Shown: one piece after another, positions 1 to 8,000 of the stretch | Layout: each line of letters begins with the position of its first letter | How positions within the stretch are numbered: the first letter of the stretch is position 1 | Assembly (NCBI GenBank): GCA_025450355.1 | Contig: JANWHR010000299.1 | Span: forward strand, 1-9,782 | Reading direction: 5' to 3' | DNA length: 9,782 nucleotides | From: Micropepsaceae bacterium | Lineage (GTDB): Bacteria > Pseudomonadota > Alphaproteobacteria > Micropepsales > Micropepsaceae | The notes under the pieces: generated by a model | The model's database searches: none | Told to the model about the DNA's origin: nothing | Seen by the model: the letters and a program-made list of their open reading frames with translations, nothing else | Program-made: the position numbers and the translations under genes

Positions 1-646
1 GCGCGAGCTCGTCGGCCGAGAGCAACCTCTCCCGTAAATGCTCCCGATACTTCACGATATGCCGGCAAGGGTTCGAGCCATCGCGCCGAATGCCCCACGC
101 TTCGGCCAGGTTGAACATCTTGCACATGAACGCCAGCGCTCGGTTCGCCTGGTAGGGCGTGGTGTGCATGCTGTGATGGAGGCGGGCCACTTCCTGGCGC
201 GTCACTTCGGCGGCCTTGCGTTTGCCCAGCGCTGGAACGATGAACCGTTCGGCGAGCCTGCGATACTCGAACGCCGTTCGCGCCTTGAGCTTCGTTTCGC
301 AGTGCTCCGAGAGGAAGCGACTGCACAGCTCCTCGATTGATGGCGCCACCCGTTGCGCCATCAGATCCGCGGCCGGATCGCCTCCGGCTTCTACAACGCC
401 GAACAGCCGTTTCGCTTCGCCGCGCGCTGTGTCCGGAGTCCATGGCGAACCATGACGGCCGATCGTCAGCGTACGTATGGGCGCACGGCGCCCACCCGCT
501 CCCGGCCGATAACGAACGATGTAGGTCTTGGCACCGCCGGAGCGCGCGCGAACGCCAAAACCCCTCACTTCCGAATCCCAAAGCGTGATGTCACGGCCCG
601 AAGCGGTGAGAGCGTCAACGCTGCGCTTCGTGATCTTGCCCTGCAT
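1..646 (-). CDS. Tyrosine site-specific integrase, N-terminal part (runs off window)
   Basis: This gene encodes an integrase of the tyrosine recombinase family, which would cut and join island and tRNA attachment sites. Only the first 215 residues lie in the window; the reading frame is open to base 1. Residues 1-90 fit the arm-type DNA-binding domain: LWDSEVRGFGVR near 22-33, TYIVRYRPG at 41-49 and LTIGRHG at 60-66, followed by a GGDPAADL stretch. Residues about 102-200 fit the helical core-binding domain, including the PYQANRALAFMCKMFNLAEAWG helix pair (164-185) and DGSNPCRH. The catalytic domain with the R/H/R/Y residues would lie beyond the edge, so activity cannot be judged. The ATG at 646 is preceded by a purine-rich GAGG at good distance. 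The gene reads away from the tRNA fragment at 816-860, with its 5' end facing that site. The family call is from recognised sequence pattern. Confidence 0.93.
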   Translation of the reverse strand, partial: MQGKITKRSVDALTASGRDITLWDSEVRGFGVRARSGGAKTYIVRYRPGAGGRRAPIRTLTIGRHGSPWTPDTARGEAKRLFGVVEAGGDPAADLMAQRVAPSIEELCSRFLSEHCETKLKARTAFEYRRLAERFIVPALGKRKAAEVTRQEVARLHHSMHTTPYQANRALAFMCKMFNLAEAWGIRRDGSNPCRHIVKYREHLRERLLSADELA

Positions 647-688
647 CGCAATACCCTCGCCTTTCCTTACAGGCCTCGGACCAGTTTT

Positions 689-709
689 GGGGCATCACCG
701 GGGCATCAC
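689..709. repeat. Two tandem 10-bp direct repeats upstream of the integrase
   Basis: GGGGCATCAC occurs at 689-698 and again at 700-709, giving an 11-bp period, about one helical turn. The pair lies 43 bp upstream of the integrase start and about 107 bp before the tRNA fragment. Closely spaced direct repeats between an integrase gene and its attachment core are often arm-type sites for integrase or excisionase. The repeat is seen directly; the role is inferred. Confidence 0.6.
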
Positions 710-776
710 GGAAGCGGAAATCGCATCGTAGTCAGGGACACAAGGTGCGCAGAAAACCAAGTAAAATCAAGCTGTC

Positions 777-806
777 TGCGGTATCCGAATATATCCGGAT
801 ACCGCA
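777..806. repeat. 11-bp perfect inverted repeat beside the attachment site
   Basis: Arms 777-787 (TGCGGTATCCG) and 796-806 are exact reverse complements around an 8-nt A/T-rich spacer, and the right arm ends 9 bp before the tRNA fragment. It could bind a recombination directionality factor or a dimeric regulator. It could also fold as a hairpin, but no T run follows on either strand, so a terminator is unlikely. Confidence 0.6.
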
Positions 807-815
807 CCAATCCGT

Positions 816-860
816 TTCCTAATCTGTAGGTCGCTGGTTCGAATCCAGTCGGGGTCGCCA
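816..860 (+). other. Island attachment site: 3' fragment of a tRNA-Arg (CCT anticodon) gene
   Basis: The segment reads as the 3' part of a tRNA. The anticodon loop is TTCCTAA (816-822), so the anticodon at 818-820 is CCT. The 3' anticodon stem is 823-827 and the variable loop AGGTC. The T stem is GCTGG/CCAGT around the loop TTCGAAT, followed by acceptor strand CGGGGTC, discriminator G and an encoded CCA ending at 860. The bases upstream (811-815, TCCGT) cannot pair with the 3' anticodon stem TCTGT, and no 5' half with D arm exists. It is therefore a fragment, not a working tRNA. A tRNA tail starting at the anticodon loop next to an integrase is the classical distal attachment site of an integrated element. 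The Arg identity rests on the anticodon only. Confidence 0.8.
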
Positions 861-1262
861 ATGATTTCAACGAGATTGCTGAAATTCTCAGCGGCATGGA
901 TTGGTCGGGGCTAGCATATCGCAAGCCATCGCTCCTGATGCCCCCGGACCGCTGCCAAGCGTTCGCTGGCCTGGAGCATGGGATTCCAAGCTATCCGAGG
1001 AAGCAAAATGGGGGATTCCTCCGCCAAGGGCCGGTGTGCCGCAGGCGGTGATGGGAGATTTACTTGCACCGGGCGAACTCTACGCCGGGATTGGGTGGAT
1101 GAGATACCGATTTTACTTGGCGGGTCCGCGGTGACATATGCAGGTTGCACGATCAAGCGTAGCCGAGAGAAAGATTGAAGGTGTTCGGCGGTGAACTCAG
1201 ACGCTGGCCTCGTGCTGGCTGGCCTCGTTTCGGAAGCGCAAATGGGCCATCGCAGTCCCTTC

Positions 1263-1290
1263 TTGATTAAGAGCCTTCGGTGATAATATT
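1263..1290 (+). promoter_or_regulatory. Weak sigma70-like promoter candidate for the three-gene operon
   Basis: TTGATT at 1263-1268 is followed after 15 bp by TAATAT (1284-1289), or after 16 bp by AATATT. This is close to consensus at -35 but short-spaced and poor at -10. It lies 20-50 bp before the chosen start of the first operon gene. It is the best candidate in the gap and no more than that. Confidence 0.25.
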
Positions 1291-1301
1291 CACGAGTTTC
1301 C

Positions 1302-1306
1302 GGAGG
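1302..1306 (+). promoter_or_regulatory. Ribosome binding site that fixes the start at 1313
   Basis: GGAGG sits 6 nt before the ATG at 1313. The longer frame opening with GTG at 1280 would place this site inside the coding region and lacks a binding site of its own. The ATG at 1313 is therefore preferred. Confidence 0.75.
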
Positions 1307-1312
1307 TTCTGG

Positions 1313-2197
1313 ATGTTCGCTCCGCTTCGGCCGGCCGCTGGCCGTGTTTCTCTTTGCCGTACGTTCGTCGCTGGCCTGCTGATTGCCGGAAACGCCGGTA
1401 GTCTGGCCTCGGCCGAGGCAGACGACGCCGCGTCAAAAATCCCCGATTTTCAACTTGGACCCGATATGGCCTGGCGTGAGATCGGCGACGAATTCCTGCC
1501 GCCGCCGAGTGGACCAGGGCCGGTCACCGAGGATCCACAGCATCCGTTCCGCAGCAATGGCGCCGTGCGGCTCGGCCAAATGCCGACCTATCACATCGGT
1601 GACATCACCAATCCCATTCTGCAGCCCTGGGCGGCGGAGCAGATGCGCAAAGACAATGAGGCGGTGCTGGCGGGAGCTGTGGCCTTTCGTCCCAATGAGC
1701 GCTGCATGCCGGGCGGGGTTCCGGAATTTGTCCTGATTGCGCGGATCTCGCCCTTCTTCTTCCTTCAGACTCGGGGAGAGGTCACCATTTTCAATCAGAA
1801 CGGCCCGGAAATCCGCCGGATCTTCATGGATGTTCCCCATTCGGCGAACGTGAAACCATCGTGGTACGGAGAATCCATCGGTCATTACGAAGGCGGCGAC
1901 ACCCTCGTAGTCGACACGGTCGGGATTTCGGCAAAGAGCTATGTCGATAATTTCCGCACGCCACACACCGATAAATTGCACGTCATCGAACGGTTCAAGA
2001 TCAGCGCCGACCGCAAGTCGATGGAAGACTTCGTCACGGTTGACGACCCGGGCGCCTTCACGACTCAATGGTCGGGGATCCAGCGGTTCCGGCGGGAAAA
2101 ACGCGAGATGCGGGAAACCGTGTGTGCTGAAAACAATGTGAATTTCTTCGGTAAGGGCGCCCTGCCGATGCCCGTGGCCGACAAGCCTGATTTCTGA
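1313..2197 (+). CDS. Exported protein of unknown function, two-cysteine WYGES/GHYEG family, subtype 1
   Basis: This is a 294-residue member of an uncharacterised exported protein family with five copies in this window. Residues 1-34 look like a Sec signal peptide: basic start, hydrophobic run at 17-33, and likely cleavage after ASA. The mature part opens with a WREIGD-PPPSGPGPV segment (54-71). It then has RCMPGGVPEF with Cys131, an FFFLQT strand (148-153), IFMDVPHSAN (170-179), and the core WYGES-IGHYEGGDTLVVDT at 184-202. After that come RTPHTDKLHVIERF (215-228), VDDPGAF, CAENN with Cys271, and the C-terminal DKPDF. The GGDT in the core and the ILQPWA motif match the gene at 4131-5039, defining subtype 1. 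It leads a plus-strand set; the next gene starts 25 bp after its stop. Conserved His, Glu and Asp could bind metal or catalyse a reaction, but no function is established. Confidence 0.88.
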   Translation: MFAPLRPAAGRVSLCRTFVAGLLIAGNAGSLASAEADDAASKIPDFQLGPDMAWREIGDEFLPPPSGPGPVTEDPQHPFRSNGAVRLGQMPTYHIGDITNPILQPWAAEQMRKDNEAVLAGAVAFRPNERCMPGGVPEFVLIARISPFFFLQTRGEVTIFNQNGPEIRRIFMDVPHSANVKPSWYGESIGHYEGGDTLVVDTVGISAKSYVDNFRTPHTDKLHVIERFKISADRKSMEDFVTVDDPGAFTTQWSGIQRFRREKREMRETVCAENNVNFFGKGALPMPVADKPDF

Positions 2198-2222
2198 TCA
2201 AGCGGGAATGGGAATCCGAACG

Positions 2223-3104
2223 ATGACACGAATGCATTGGACTGCCGCCCTGACGCTCATGGCGAGCGTGGCCATCTTCGAGCCCGCAGCGGGACAACAG
2301 TCTCCGCACGACACGATGCCGAAACTTGCGGGCCCGGATTTCGGCTGGTCTTCAATCGGAACCGATTTTAATGCCGTGCCAGGCGGACCCCAGCCGGTGG
2401 GGGACGACCCGGCCCATCCCCGTGTCGGTAATTTCGAAAGGGGGCCGGGAAAACAACCGACCTTTCGGATGGCGAACCTCGACAATCCGAATCTGACGGA
2501 TTTCGCGAAGGAGAGCCTCAAGAAGACCAACGATGACGTGTTGCGCGGCAAAGCCGTGTACTTGCGCGAAGCCCGCTGCTGGGCAACCGGCGTTCCGACT
2601 TACGACATCAGTCAGGGATACTACTACTTCATCCAGACGCCAAAGGAAGTGCTGATCGTCTGGCACGGGGATCATGCTGTCCGCCATATTTATCTGGATG
2701 TGCCGCATTCGCAGAACCCAAAACCATCCTGGTACGGAGAGTCTGTCGGGCATTACGAAGGCGATACGCTGGTCGTCGATACGATCGGGCAGAACACGCA
2801 GACCTTCGTCGACAATTACCGGACCCCGCACAGTGAAAAACTGCATGTCGTAGAGCGCTTCCGCGTGGTAAACGGCGGCAAGAACCTGAAGGCGGACATC
2901 GTCATGGACGATCCGGCCACCTTCAGGCAGCCGCTGCACGTTACGCACACATGGCGCCGTACGGCAGACGATGAGCACGGCGATCGGGGTCAAAGTCCAC
3001 TCGACGAACAGTCATGCGCCGAAGCCGGCCCCGGGAATTTTGACTTTTCCACCGATCCCAACCGCGTAGAACCGGTCCCCACTGCGATCAAGGCCGATTT
3101 CTGA
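2223..3104 (+). CDS. Exported protein of unknown function, two-cysteine WYGES/GHYEG family, subtype 2
   Basis: This is a 293-residue exported protein, second in the operon. Residues 1-24 form a signal peptide with likely cleavage AAG/QQ. Family landmarks are GPDFGW (37-42), PNLTDFAK (89-96), EARCW with Cys119, YYFIQTPKEVLIVW (134-147), HIYLDVPHSQNP (155-166), WYGESVGHYEGDTLVVDT (170-187), RTPHSEKLHVVERF (200-213), DDPATF, Cys265 in SCAE, and the terminal KADF. The ATG at 2223 is chosen because it aligns with the next gene's start and has GGGA 9 nt upstream. An in-frame ATG at 2208 would add five residues. It is nearly identical to the next protein across 161-214 (53 of 54 residues) but has 8 extra residues around 251-262. 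The subtype lacks the second Gly of the subtype 1 core. Function is unknown. Confidence 0.87.
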   Translation: MTRMHWTAALTLMASVAIFEPAAGQQSPHDTMPKLAGPDFGWSSIGTDFNAVPGGPQPVGDDPAHPRVGNFERGPGKQPTFRMANLDNPNLTDFAKESLKKTNDDVLRGKAVYLREARCWATGVPTYDISQGYYYFIQTPKEVLIVWHGDHAVRHIYLDVPHSQNPKPSWYGESVGHYEGDTLVVDTIGQNTQTFVDNYRTPHSEKLHVVERFRVVNGGKNLKADIVMDDPATFRQPLHVTHTWRRTADDEHGDRGQSPLDEQSCAEAGPGNFDFSTDPNRVEPVPTAIKADF

Positions 3105-3117
3105 GGGCATTCGGGAT

Positions 3118-3122
3118 AGGAG
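3118..3122 (+). promoter_or_regulatory. Ribosome binding site of the third operon gene
   Basis: AGGAG lies 8 nt before the ATG at 3131, inside the 26-bp gap between two paralogues. It supports the ATG at 3131 and separate translation initiation within one transcript. Confidence 0.65.
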
Positions 3123-3130
3123 TCTGCAGT

Positions 3131-3988
3131 ATGATGACACGAATGAATTTGACCGCCGTTCTGGCGCTCATGGCCAGCGTGGCCATCTTCGAAACCGCAT
3201 CGGGGCAGCAGCCGGCCCAAACCGCAACCCCCAATTTCGGCGGCGCGGTTTTCGGCTGGCGAGGCGCCACCGCTTTCGACCTTGTCCCGGGTGGACCCCA
3301 GGCGGTGAGCGACGATCCGGCCCATCCCCATATCGGCAATCGCGACCGCAAGCCGGGACAGGAATCGAGCTTTTGGTGGGGAAACCTCGACAATCCCAAT
3401 CTCACCGATTTCGCAAAAGCGGGCCTGAAGAAGACCATCGATGAAATCAGGAGTGGCAAGGCGGTTTACAACCGCGAAGCCCGCTGCTGGCCGACCGGGG
3501 TTCCGACTTTCGACGTCAATCAGGGATTTATGTATTTTGTCCAGACGCCAAAACTCGTGTTGATCGTGTGGCACGGGGATCACGTGGTCCGCCACATCTA
3601 TATGAATGTGCCGCACTCGCAGAACCCGGCACCATCCTGGTACGGAGAATCTGTCGGGCATTATGAAGGCGACACATTGGTCGTCGATACCATCGGGCAG
3701 AACACACAGACCTTTGTCGACAATTACCGGACGCCGCACAGCGAGAAACTGCACGTCGTGGAACGTTTCCGCATGATCAACGGCGGCAAGAATCTGATGG
3801 CGGACATCTTCGTGGAGGACCCGGCCACCTTCAAACAGCCGGTACACGAGACACATAGCTGGCGCCGCACGGCGCAGGACGGCTTTGATGAACAGTCATG
3901 CGCCGAATCCGGGCCGGGGAATTTCGCCTTCTCCACCGATCCCAAACGCGTCGAACCGATACCGACCGCGATCAAAGCTGATTTTTGA
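3131..3988 (+). CDS. Exported protein of unknown function, two-cysteine WYGES/GHYEG family, subtype 2 (tandem duplicate)
   Basis: This 285-residue protein is the closest relative of the preceding one and almost certainly its tandem duplicate. The signal peptide covers residues 1-25 (ALMASVAIFE, then a likely ASG/QQ cleavage). It has Cys119 in EARCW and Cys257 in SCAE as its only cysteines. The core WYGESVGHYEGDTLVVDT spans 170-187, followed by FVDNYRTPHSEKLHVVERF and the terminal KADF. The N-terminal third (30-85) differs clearly from its twin, while 161-214 is nearly unchanged, so the two may bind different things with one conserved centre. An AGGAG at 3118-3122 supports the start. It is the last gene of the plus-strand operon and converges on the minus-strand gene ending at 4131. 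Function is unknown; a periplasmic or surface location is inferred. Confidence 0.88.
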   Translation: MMTRMNLTAVLALMASVAIFETASGQQPAQTATPNFGGAVFGWRGATAFDLVPGGPQAVSDDPAHPHIGNRDRKPGQESSFWWGNLDNPNLTDFAKAGLKKTIDEIRSGKAVYNREARCWPTGVPTFDVNQGFMYFVQTPKLVLIVWHGDHVVRHIYMNVPHSQNPAPSWYGESVGHYEGDTLVVDTIGQNTQTFVDNYRTPHSEKLHVVERFRMINGGKNLMADIFVEDPATFKQPVHETHSWRRTAQDGFDEQSCAESGPGNFAFSTDPKRVEPIPTAIKADF

Positions 3989-4080
3989 GGGCCGTCGGCC
4001 CACGCGATCAGAAACGGGATAAGTTCACGTCGAATCGCACCCCACCAGGTGGCCACCAGGGGAGGTTAGATTTTGAGCCG

Positions 4081-4119
4081 TTTCAATCTCATGACGCTCT
4101 GATCAGAGATGCATTGAAA
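4081..4119. repeat. Nested inverted repeat between the two converging gene sets
   Basis: A perfect 12-bp palindrome CTCTGATCAGAG (4097-4108) is enclosed by outer arms TTTCAAT (4081-4087) and ATTGAAA (4113-4119), with a short CAT/ATG pairing between them. It lies midway between the stops at 3988 and 4131. A second small hairpin, GGGCC-GTC-GGCCC, follows the first stop at 3989-4001. A structured bidirectional end for both transcripts is plausible, but no T run follows either hairpin, so classical intrinsic termination is not shown. Confidence 0.5.
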
Positions 4120-4130
4120 TTGGACGCGGA

Positions 4131-5039
4131 TCAGAAGTCGGGTGTGTCTGACGTCGGCATCGCCGGCTGCTTGTAATTGAAGAAGTTCTCGTTGTTTTCG
4201 GCGCAGGGACTTTCCGTCAGGGGCCGCCGCTGAAGGTTAAAGCGCTGCATTGCCGACCATTGCCTGGTGAAAGCGCCAGGATCATCGACCGTAATCAGCG
4301 TTTCGATATGCTTATGGTCGGGGCTCAATTTGAAGCGCTCGATGACGTGCAACCTGTCGGTGTGCGGCGTGCGGAAATCATCGACGTAACTTTTCGGCGA
4401 AAGACCGATGGTATCTACGACCAGAGTGTCGCCCCCTTCGTAATGACCGACCGACTCTCCGTACCAGGCGATTTTCGGATTGGCCGAGTGGGGGACATTC
4501 AGGAAGATGTGGCGAATCTCGGGACCACCCGAATTGAGGAGTGTGACTTCCGTCGGGGTTTGCAGGAAGTAATATTCCTCGACCCGGGCGTAGAAATCGA
4601 ATTCCGGAACGCCGCCGGGCAGGCAGCGCTCGCGCGGACGAAAGCCGATTCCTCCCGCCAGCACTGCCGCGTTGGATTTTTGCATCTCCGCCACCGCCCA
4701 GGGCTGCAGGATCGGGTTCGTGGTATCGGCGACACGATAGTTCAGCCGGAAATTGAACGGATATTTCGGGTCCTGGGTAACCGGCCCCGGGCCGCTCGGC
4801 GGTGGCAGCAACAGGTCGCCGATCTCACGCCAGCCGAGCCCTTCGCCGACTTCAAAATCCGGGATTCCGGTGGCTGCACTTGCCGCCGCGGTTGACGTCA
4901 CAGGATCGGGCACGACTCCCCTTGGGTCTGACGGTGCGGCCGATGTCGCACTATCTGCGATTCCCGCGAGCAGAACACCGGCGACGAAGACAGCGCCCAG
5001 ACCGATACCTCCTGGGCCGCGAGTGTTGTTTTTTACCAT
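4131..5039 (-). CDS. Exported protein of unknown function, two-cysteine WYGES/GHYEG family, subtype 1, coupled to the receptor
   Basis: This 302-residue protein has a signal peptide at about 1-34 (GLGAVFVAGVLLAG core, cleavage near TSA/AP) and then a Pro/Ala/Ser-rich linker to about 58. Landmarks are WREIGD-LLPPPSGPGPV (70-87), NPILQPWA (108-115), RCLPGGVPEF with Cys139, YYFLQT (156-161), HIFLNVPHSAN (177-187), WYGESVGHYEGGDTLVVDT (192-210), RTPHTDRLHVIERF, VDDPGAF, CAENN with Cys279 and the terminal TPDF. It is the subtype 1 partner of the gene at 1313-2197. Its ATG overlaps the stop of the receptor gene by 7 nt (5033-5039), and only a weak GAGA lies upstream. Its translation therefore probably depends on ribosomes finishing the receptor. 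This ties the family to TonB-dependent uptake. The activity itself is unknown. Confidence 0.9.
   Translation of the reverse strand: MVKNNTRGPGGIGLGAVFVAGVLLAGIADSATSAAPSDPRGVVPDPVTSTAAASAATGIPDFEVGEGLGWREIGDLLLPPPSGPGPVTQDPKYPFNFRLNYRVADTTNPILQPWAVAEMQKSNAAVLAGGIGFRPRERCLPGGVPEFDFYARVEEYYFLQTPTEVTLLNSGGPEIRHIFLNVPHSANPKIAWYGESVGHYEGGDTLVVDTIGLSPKSYVDDFRTPHTDRLHVIERFKLSPDHKHIETLITVDDPGAFTRQWSAMQRFNLQRRPLTESPCAENNENFFNYKQPAMPTSDTPDF
5033..5039 (-). promoter_or_regulatory. Stop/start overlap coupling receptor and paralogue translation
   Basis: The minus strand reads ATGGTAA here. ATG starts the gene at 5039, while TGG TAA are the last Trp codon and stop of the receptor. Such overlaps usually mean translational coupling and fixed stoichiometry. 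The overlap is read directly; the coupling is inferred. Confidence 0.8.
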
Positions 5040-8000
5040 CTCTTCTCGATCGCTATGCTGATGAACCGCCCGATATAGGATTCGCTCGAACTGTTGACGA
5101 AAGCCACAGCGCTGTTGCCCCCGCTTGCGATGTTATATTCGAAGGAAGCATGCTTATCCAACAAATCGTTGATATTGAGCGTTATCCCGATGTTCTTCAA
5201 ATAGACATTGGCGGGCTGGTCACCGGTATTATAGCCGAGCACAAGATCGAAGCTGTCGAACGCCGGTTCCTTGTCCGAGTAGTTCGGAAACACCGCCAGG
5301 TACTGTGCCGGGGGCAATGGCTGCTCGCTTTGGAAATGACTGGTGTGATTCCAGAATAAGGTGAACGAATACGCGCCGGTCGCCCAGCCGAGACGTGAAC
5401 GCATGGTCCAAACCGGAATGGTTGTCCCGAAGTTTACACCGTTGAAGCGGATCTCGTCCGTAATGGGACCACCGGGAAGGGTCTGGGTTTGATCCTCCAG
5501 ATAATAAGTTCCGGTGGTGCCGATATTAAACGCGCCATAATCGCCCAGGTCAAAGTCGTACGACGCCTGGTAGTCGATGCCATTCAGTTTTAGCCAGCCG
5601 CTGTTGAGGAAGGCGCCATCGGCAATCCATGTGATGTTGCTCACGGCACTGAGCGGCACGTTGCTGCCGACATTGCTGACCAGGAGCTGGACGTACTGCG
5701 CAAAATTCGGATTGGATTTCGTGATAACCGTCGAGGCGTAATGCGGATCGTTGAGAAGTGTCGCGGGCGAAGAGCCGAGTCCATTTGCAAGGTAGTTGGA
5801 AATATAGACCCGCCAATCGGTCACCTGGACATCAAGTCCCTTCAGAAAGGCATAGGTCGGGGCGAACTCGATGCCAAAGGATGTGTTGACGGCCGTTTCG
5901 GGTGAGAGCGTTGACGGCAATCCATCGGCTGGGCGGATTCCGGCGACCGGGGCGCCGGAAAAATCGATCCCGCCCGGATATTGCAGGGCCGCCGAGCAAG
6001 TCGGGTTCAAAATCGCTGCCACGCTTCCCGGTGCCGGCGTTCCGCCAACCTTGCCGCAGGCGGGCGTGTTGTTCCGCGAGTCTCCACCCAAAATGTTGGT
6101 CGCATGGACGGTCGAGGCGGTGGACAACAACTCCTGGACGAAGGGAGCACGGAACGATTTTCCCCAGTCCGCCTTCACGGTCAAACCCGCGCCAAGGGTC
6201 CAGTTGATTGCGGCCTTGGGACTGCTGACACCGCCAAAATCGCTGTAGTTGTCGTAACGGTAGGAACCTTCCAAGTTCAGGCTTTCGACGAGCGGCAGCG
6301 TGTAGTTGCCGCCAAACACCGGAATGTTGATCTGCGTGTACGCCGAGTACACGGTGCGCGCAAAAGCGGAAGTGAGCGAATTTACAATACCAGGGGACTG
6401 GCTGGAGTAACTGTTTTGGGCCAGTTCAGTGAAGTCATAGGCTGTGTCTTCCCCGCCGACGGCGGCTCTCACCGTTCCGCCCGGCAAGTCGAATACCGGT
6501 CCGTCAAAGTTGGCGCCGCTTTCGCGAACGCTGTTGTTCGTCGCATAGTGCCGGAATGAAGACATGTAGGCGAGTGTCAGGGGACTGTTGCAGTCGCGGA
6601 ACGCGATCTGATCGCAGAACACGTTCAAATAGGGGATATTGGCAGGTTTGGTATAGGACCCGAGCGGCGGAAGATTCCCGGCCTGGGGTTGTGCGGGAAC
6701 GGTATTGCCGAGGGCAGCGTTGGCCGCGTTGTCGTTGATGATGTTGGATTCTAACGCAAATGGGGTGACTTCGGAATAGGACGTGAAAAGCTTCAAATTC
6801 CACTGGTACGGCAGATCTATATTGAACCCGCCGTCCACCCGCTTCTCGATTGAGCCGCCGGTCAGAAACTGGGGATCCGAGTATGTCAGGTCGATACTGG
6901 TTTGCAGTCCCGGCGGCGCGCCCGTCGGATAGTAGGGATTGGTGGTTGGAATGCTGAAGGTCTGCTGCTGGTTTTTGCCGGTGCCGGTCGCCTGGGTTTC
7001 ATATTTGAACCGCCGGTTGTGATAGAAGGCATCGACGAAAAGCGAGACTCCCGGAAATATATTTTGATCGAAAGTGACGGCGGCGGCGTTGGTTTGGGTC
7101 GGGGCCGTCAATTGACCAACGTCAAAGGAGTCGTGTTCGTTGAGCCCGCCGGGATTGGCAAGAAGCTGCGCCCAGGTCAAGGGCGCGGCGCTGCCCGGCG
7201 CCGTTGGGCCGATGCCGCCGTTGATCGGGCTGAAATTGGCGCCGGTCCCGAGGGGAATGGAATAGCAGTTGCTGCAAACGCTACCGCTGCTCGCTTTTGG
7301 CTTACCCGTCGAAACTATCCCGGGAGTTGAGGAGGTGATGGGAGTTTCATTATCGAGGCCCCACGGCGTGTAATCCTGCGTATACTGATATTTCAGGCGC
7401 TTCGCGGTCGTGGCGAGGGCGTTCGCTCCAGAATTCTCATAGGTAATGGTAATGTCGCCGCCGTCCCATGTGCGCCCATAGAGTTGTGACGCGAGCCAGG
7501 TGAGGTCGCCACCGCCGTAGGCGCTGGCGGCGGTCCCGACTCGCCCCAGCGTCACTGCGCCGTCATAACCGCGCTTCAGGATTTCATTGATGACGCCGCC
7601 GATCGCATCCGAGCCGTAGGTTGCCGAGGCTCCGTCAGCCAGCACATCGACCCGGTCGAGCGCCAGTTGCGGAATGATATTGGCATCGACGACGCTCCCG
7701 TCGTAGGAGTCCAGCGGAACGCGCATGCCATCCACCAGCAGCAGATTACGGGTTCCGCCCAACTGATGCAGGGTCAACTCGGTGTTGCGCGTAACATTGC
7801 CATTGGTCGAGGCCTGTTCAAGCTGATTGATTTGAATGCTGGGTACTTTGGCCAGGAGAGCGTCGATGGTGATCTGGCCCGTCTGAAGAAAATCCTGCGT
7901 ACCGAGGTTGGTAACCGGCACGCCGACCACTGCCGTGCCGTGAATCAGCGAGCCGGTGATCAGAACCTGCTCCGGTACCGTTTCCGGAGCAGTCTGAACC

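Larger units (their letters stand above)
861..1312. other. Intergenic region between the attachment site and the first cargo gene
   Basis: About 450 bp with no convincing gene. The open frames here are short, have no good ribosome binding site and no recognisable protein pattern. A weak promoter candidate for the plus-strand operon lies at 1263-1290. The rest is unexplained and may be debris from island integration. Confidence 0.5.

Noticed and set aside
38..829. Several plus-strand open frames over the integrase region
   Set aside because: They are antisense shadows of the integrase gene, which has clear domain patterns on the minus strand; none has a family pattern.
816..860. A functional tRNA gene
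   Set aside because: Only the part from the anticodon loop to CCA is present. The upstream bases cannot form the anticodon stem and there is no D arm or 5' acceptor strand.
706..924. Minus-strand open frame of 72 codons containing a GFEPATYRL stretch
   Set aside because: This is the well-known false translation across the antisense of a tRNA T arm, and it overlaps the tRNA fragment at 816-860.
901..1178. Short open frames on both strands before the first cargo gene
   Set aside because: They overlap each other, lack good ribosome binding sites and show no recognisable protein pattern.
1433..2068. Long antisense open frames of over 200 codons opposite the paralogues (also 2352-2993, 2990-3856, 4260-4895)
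   Set aside because: The same antisense frame opens in all family members because of codon bias. They have no signal peptides, and the sense frames have clear conserved motifs.
3989..4001. Intrinsic terminator after the third operon gene
   Set aside because: The stem is only 5 bp with a 3-nt loop, and no T run follows on either strand.
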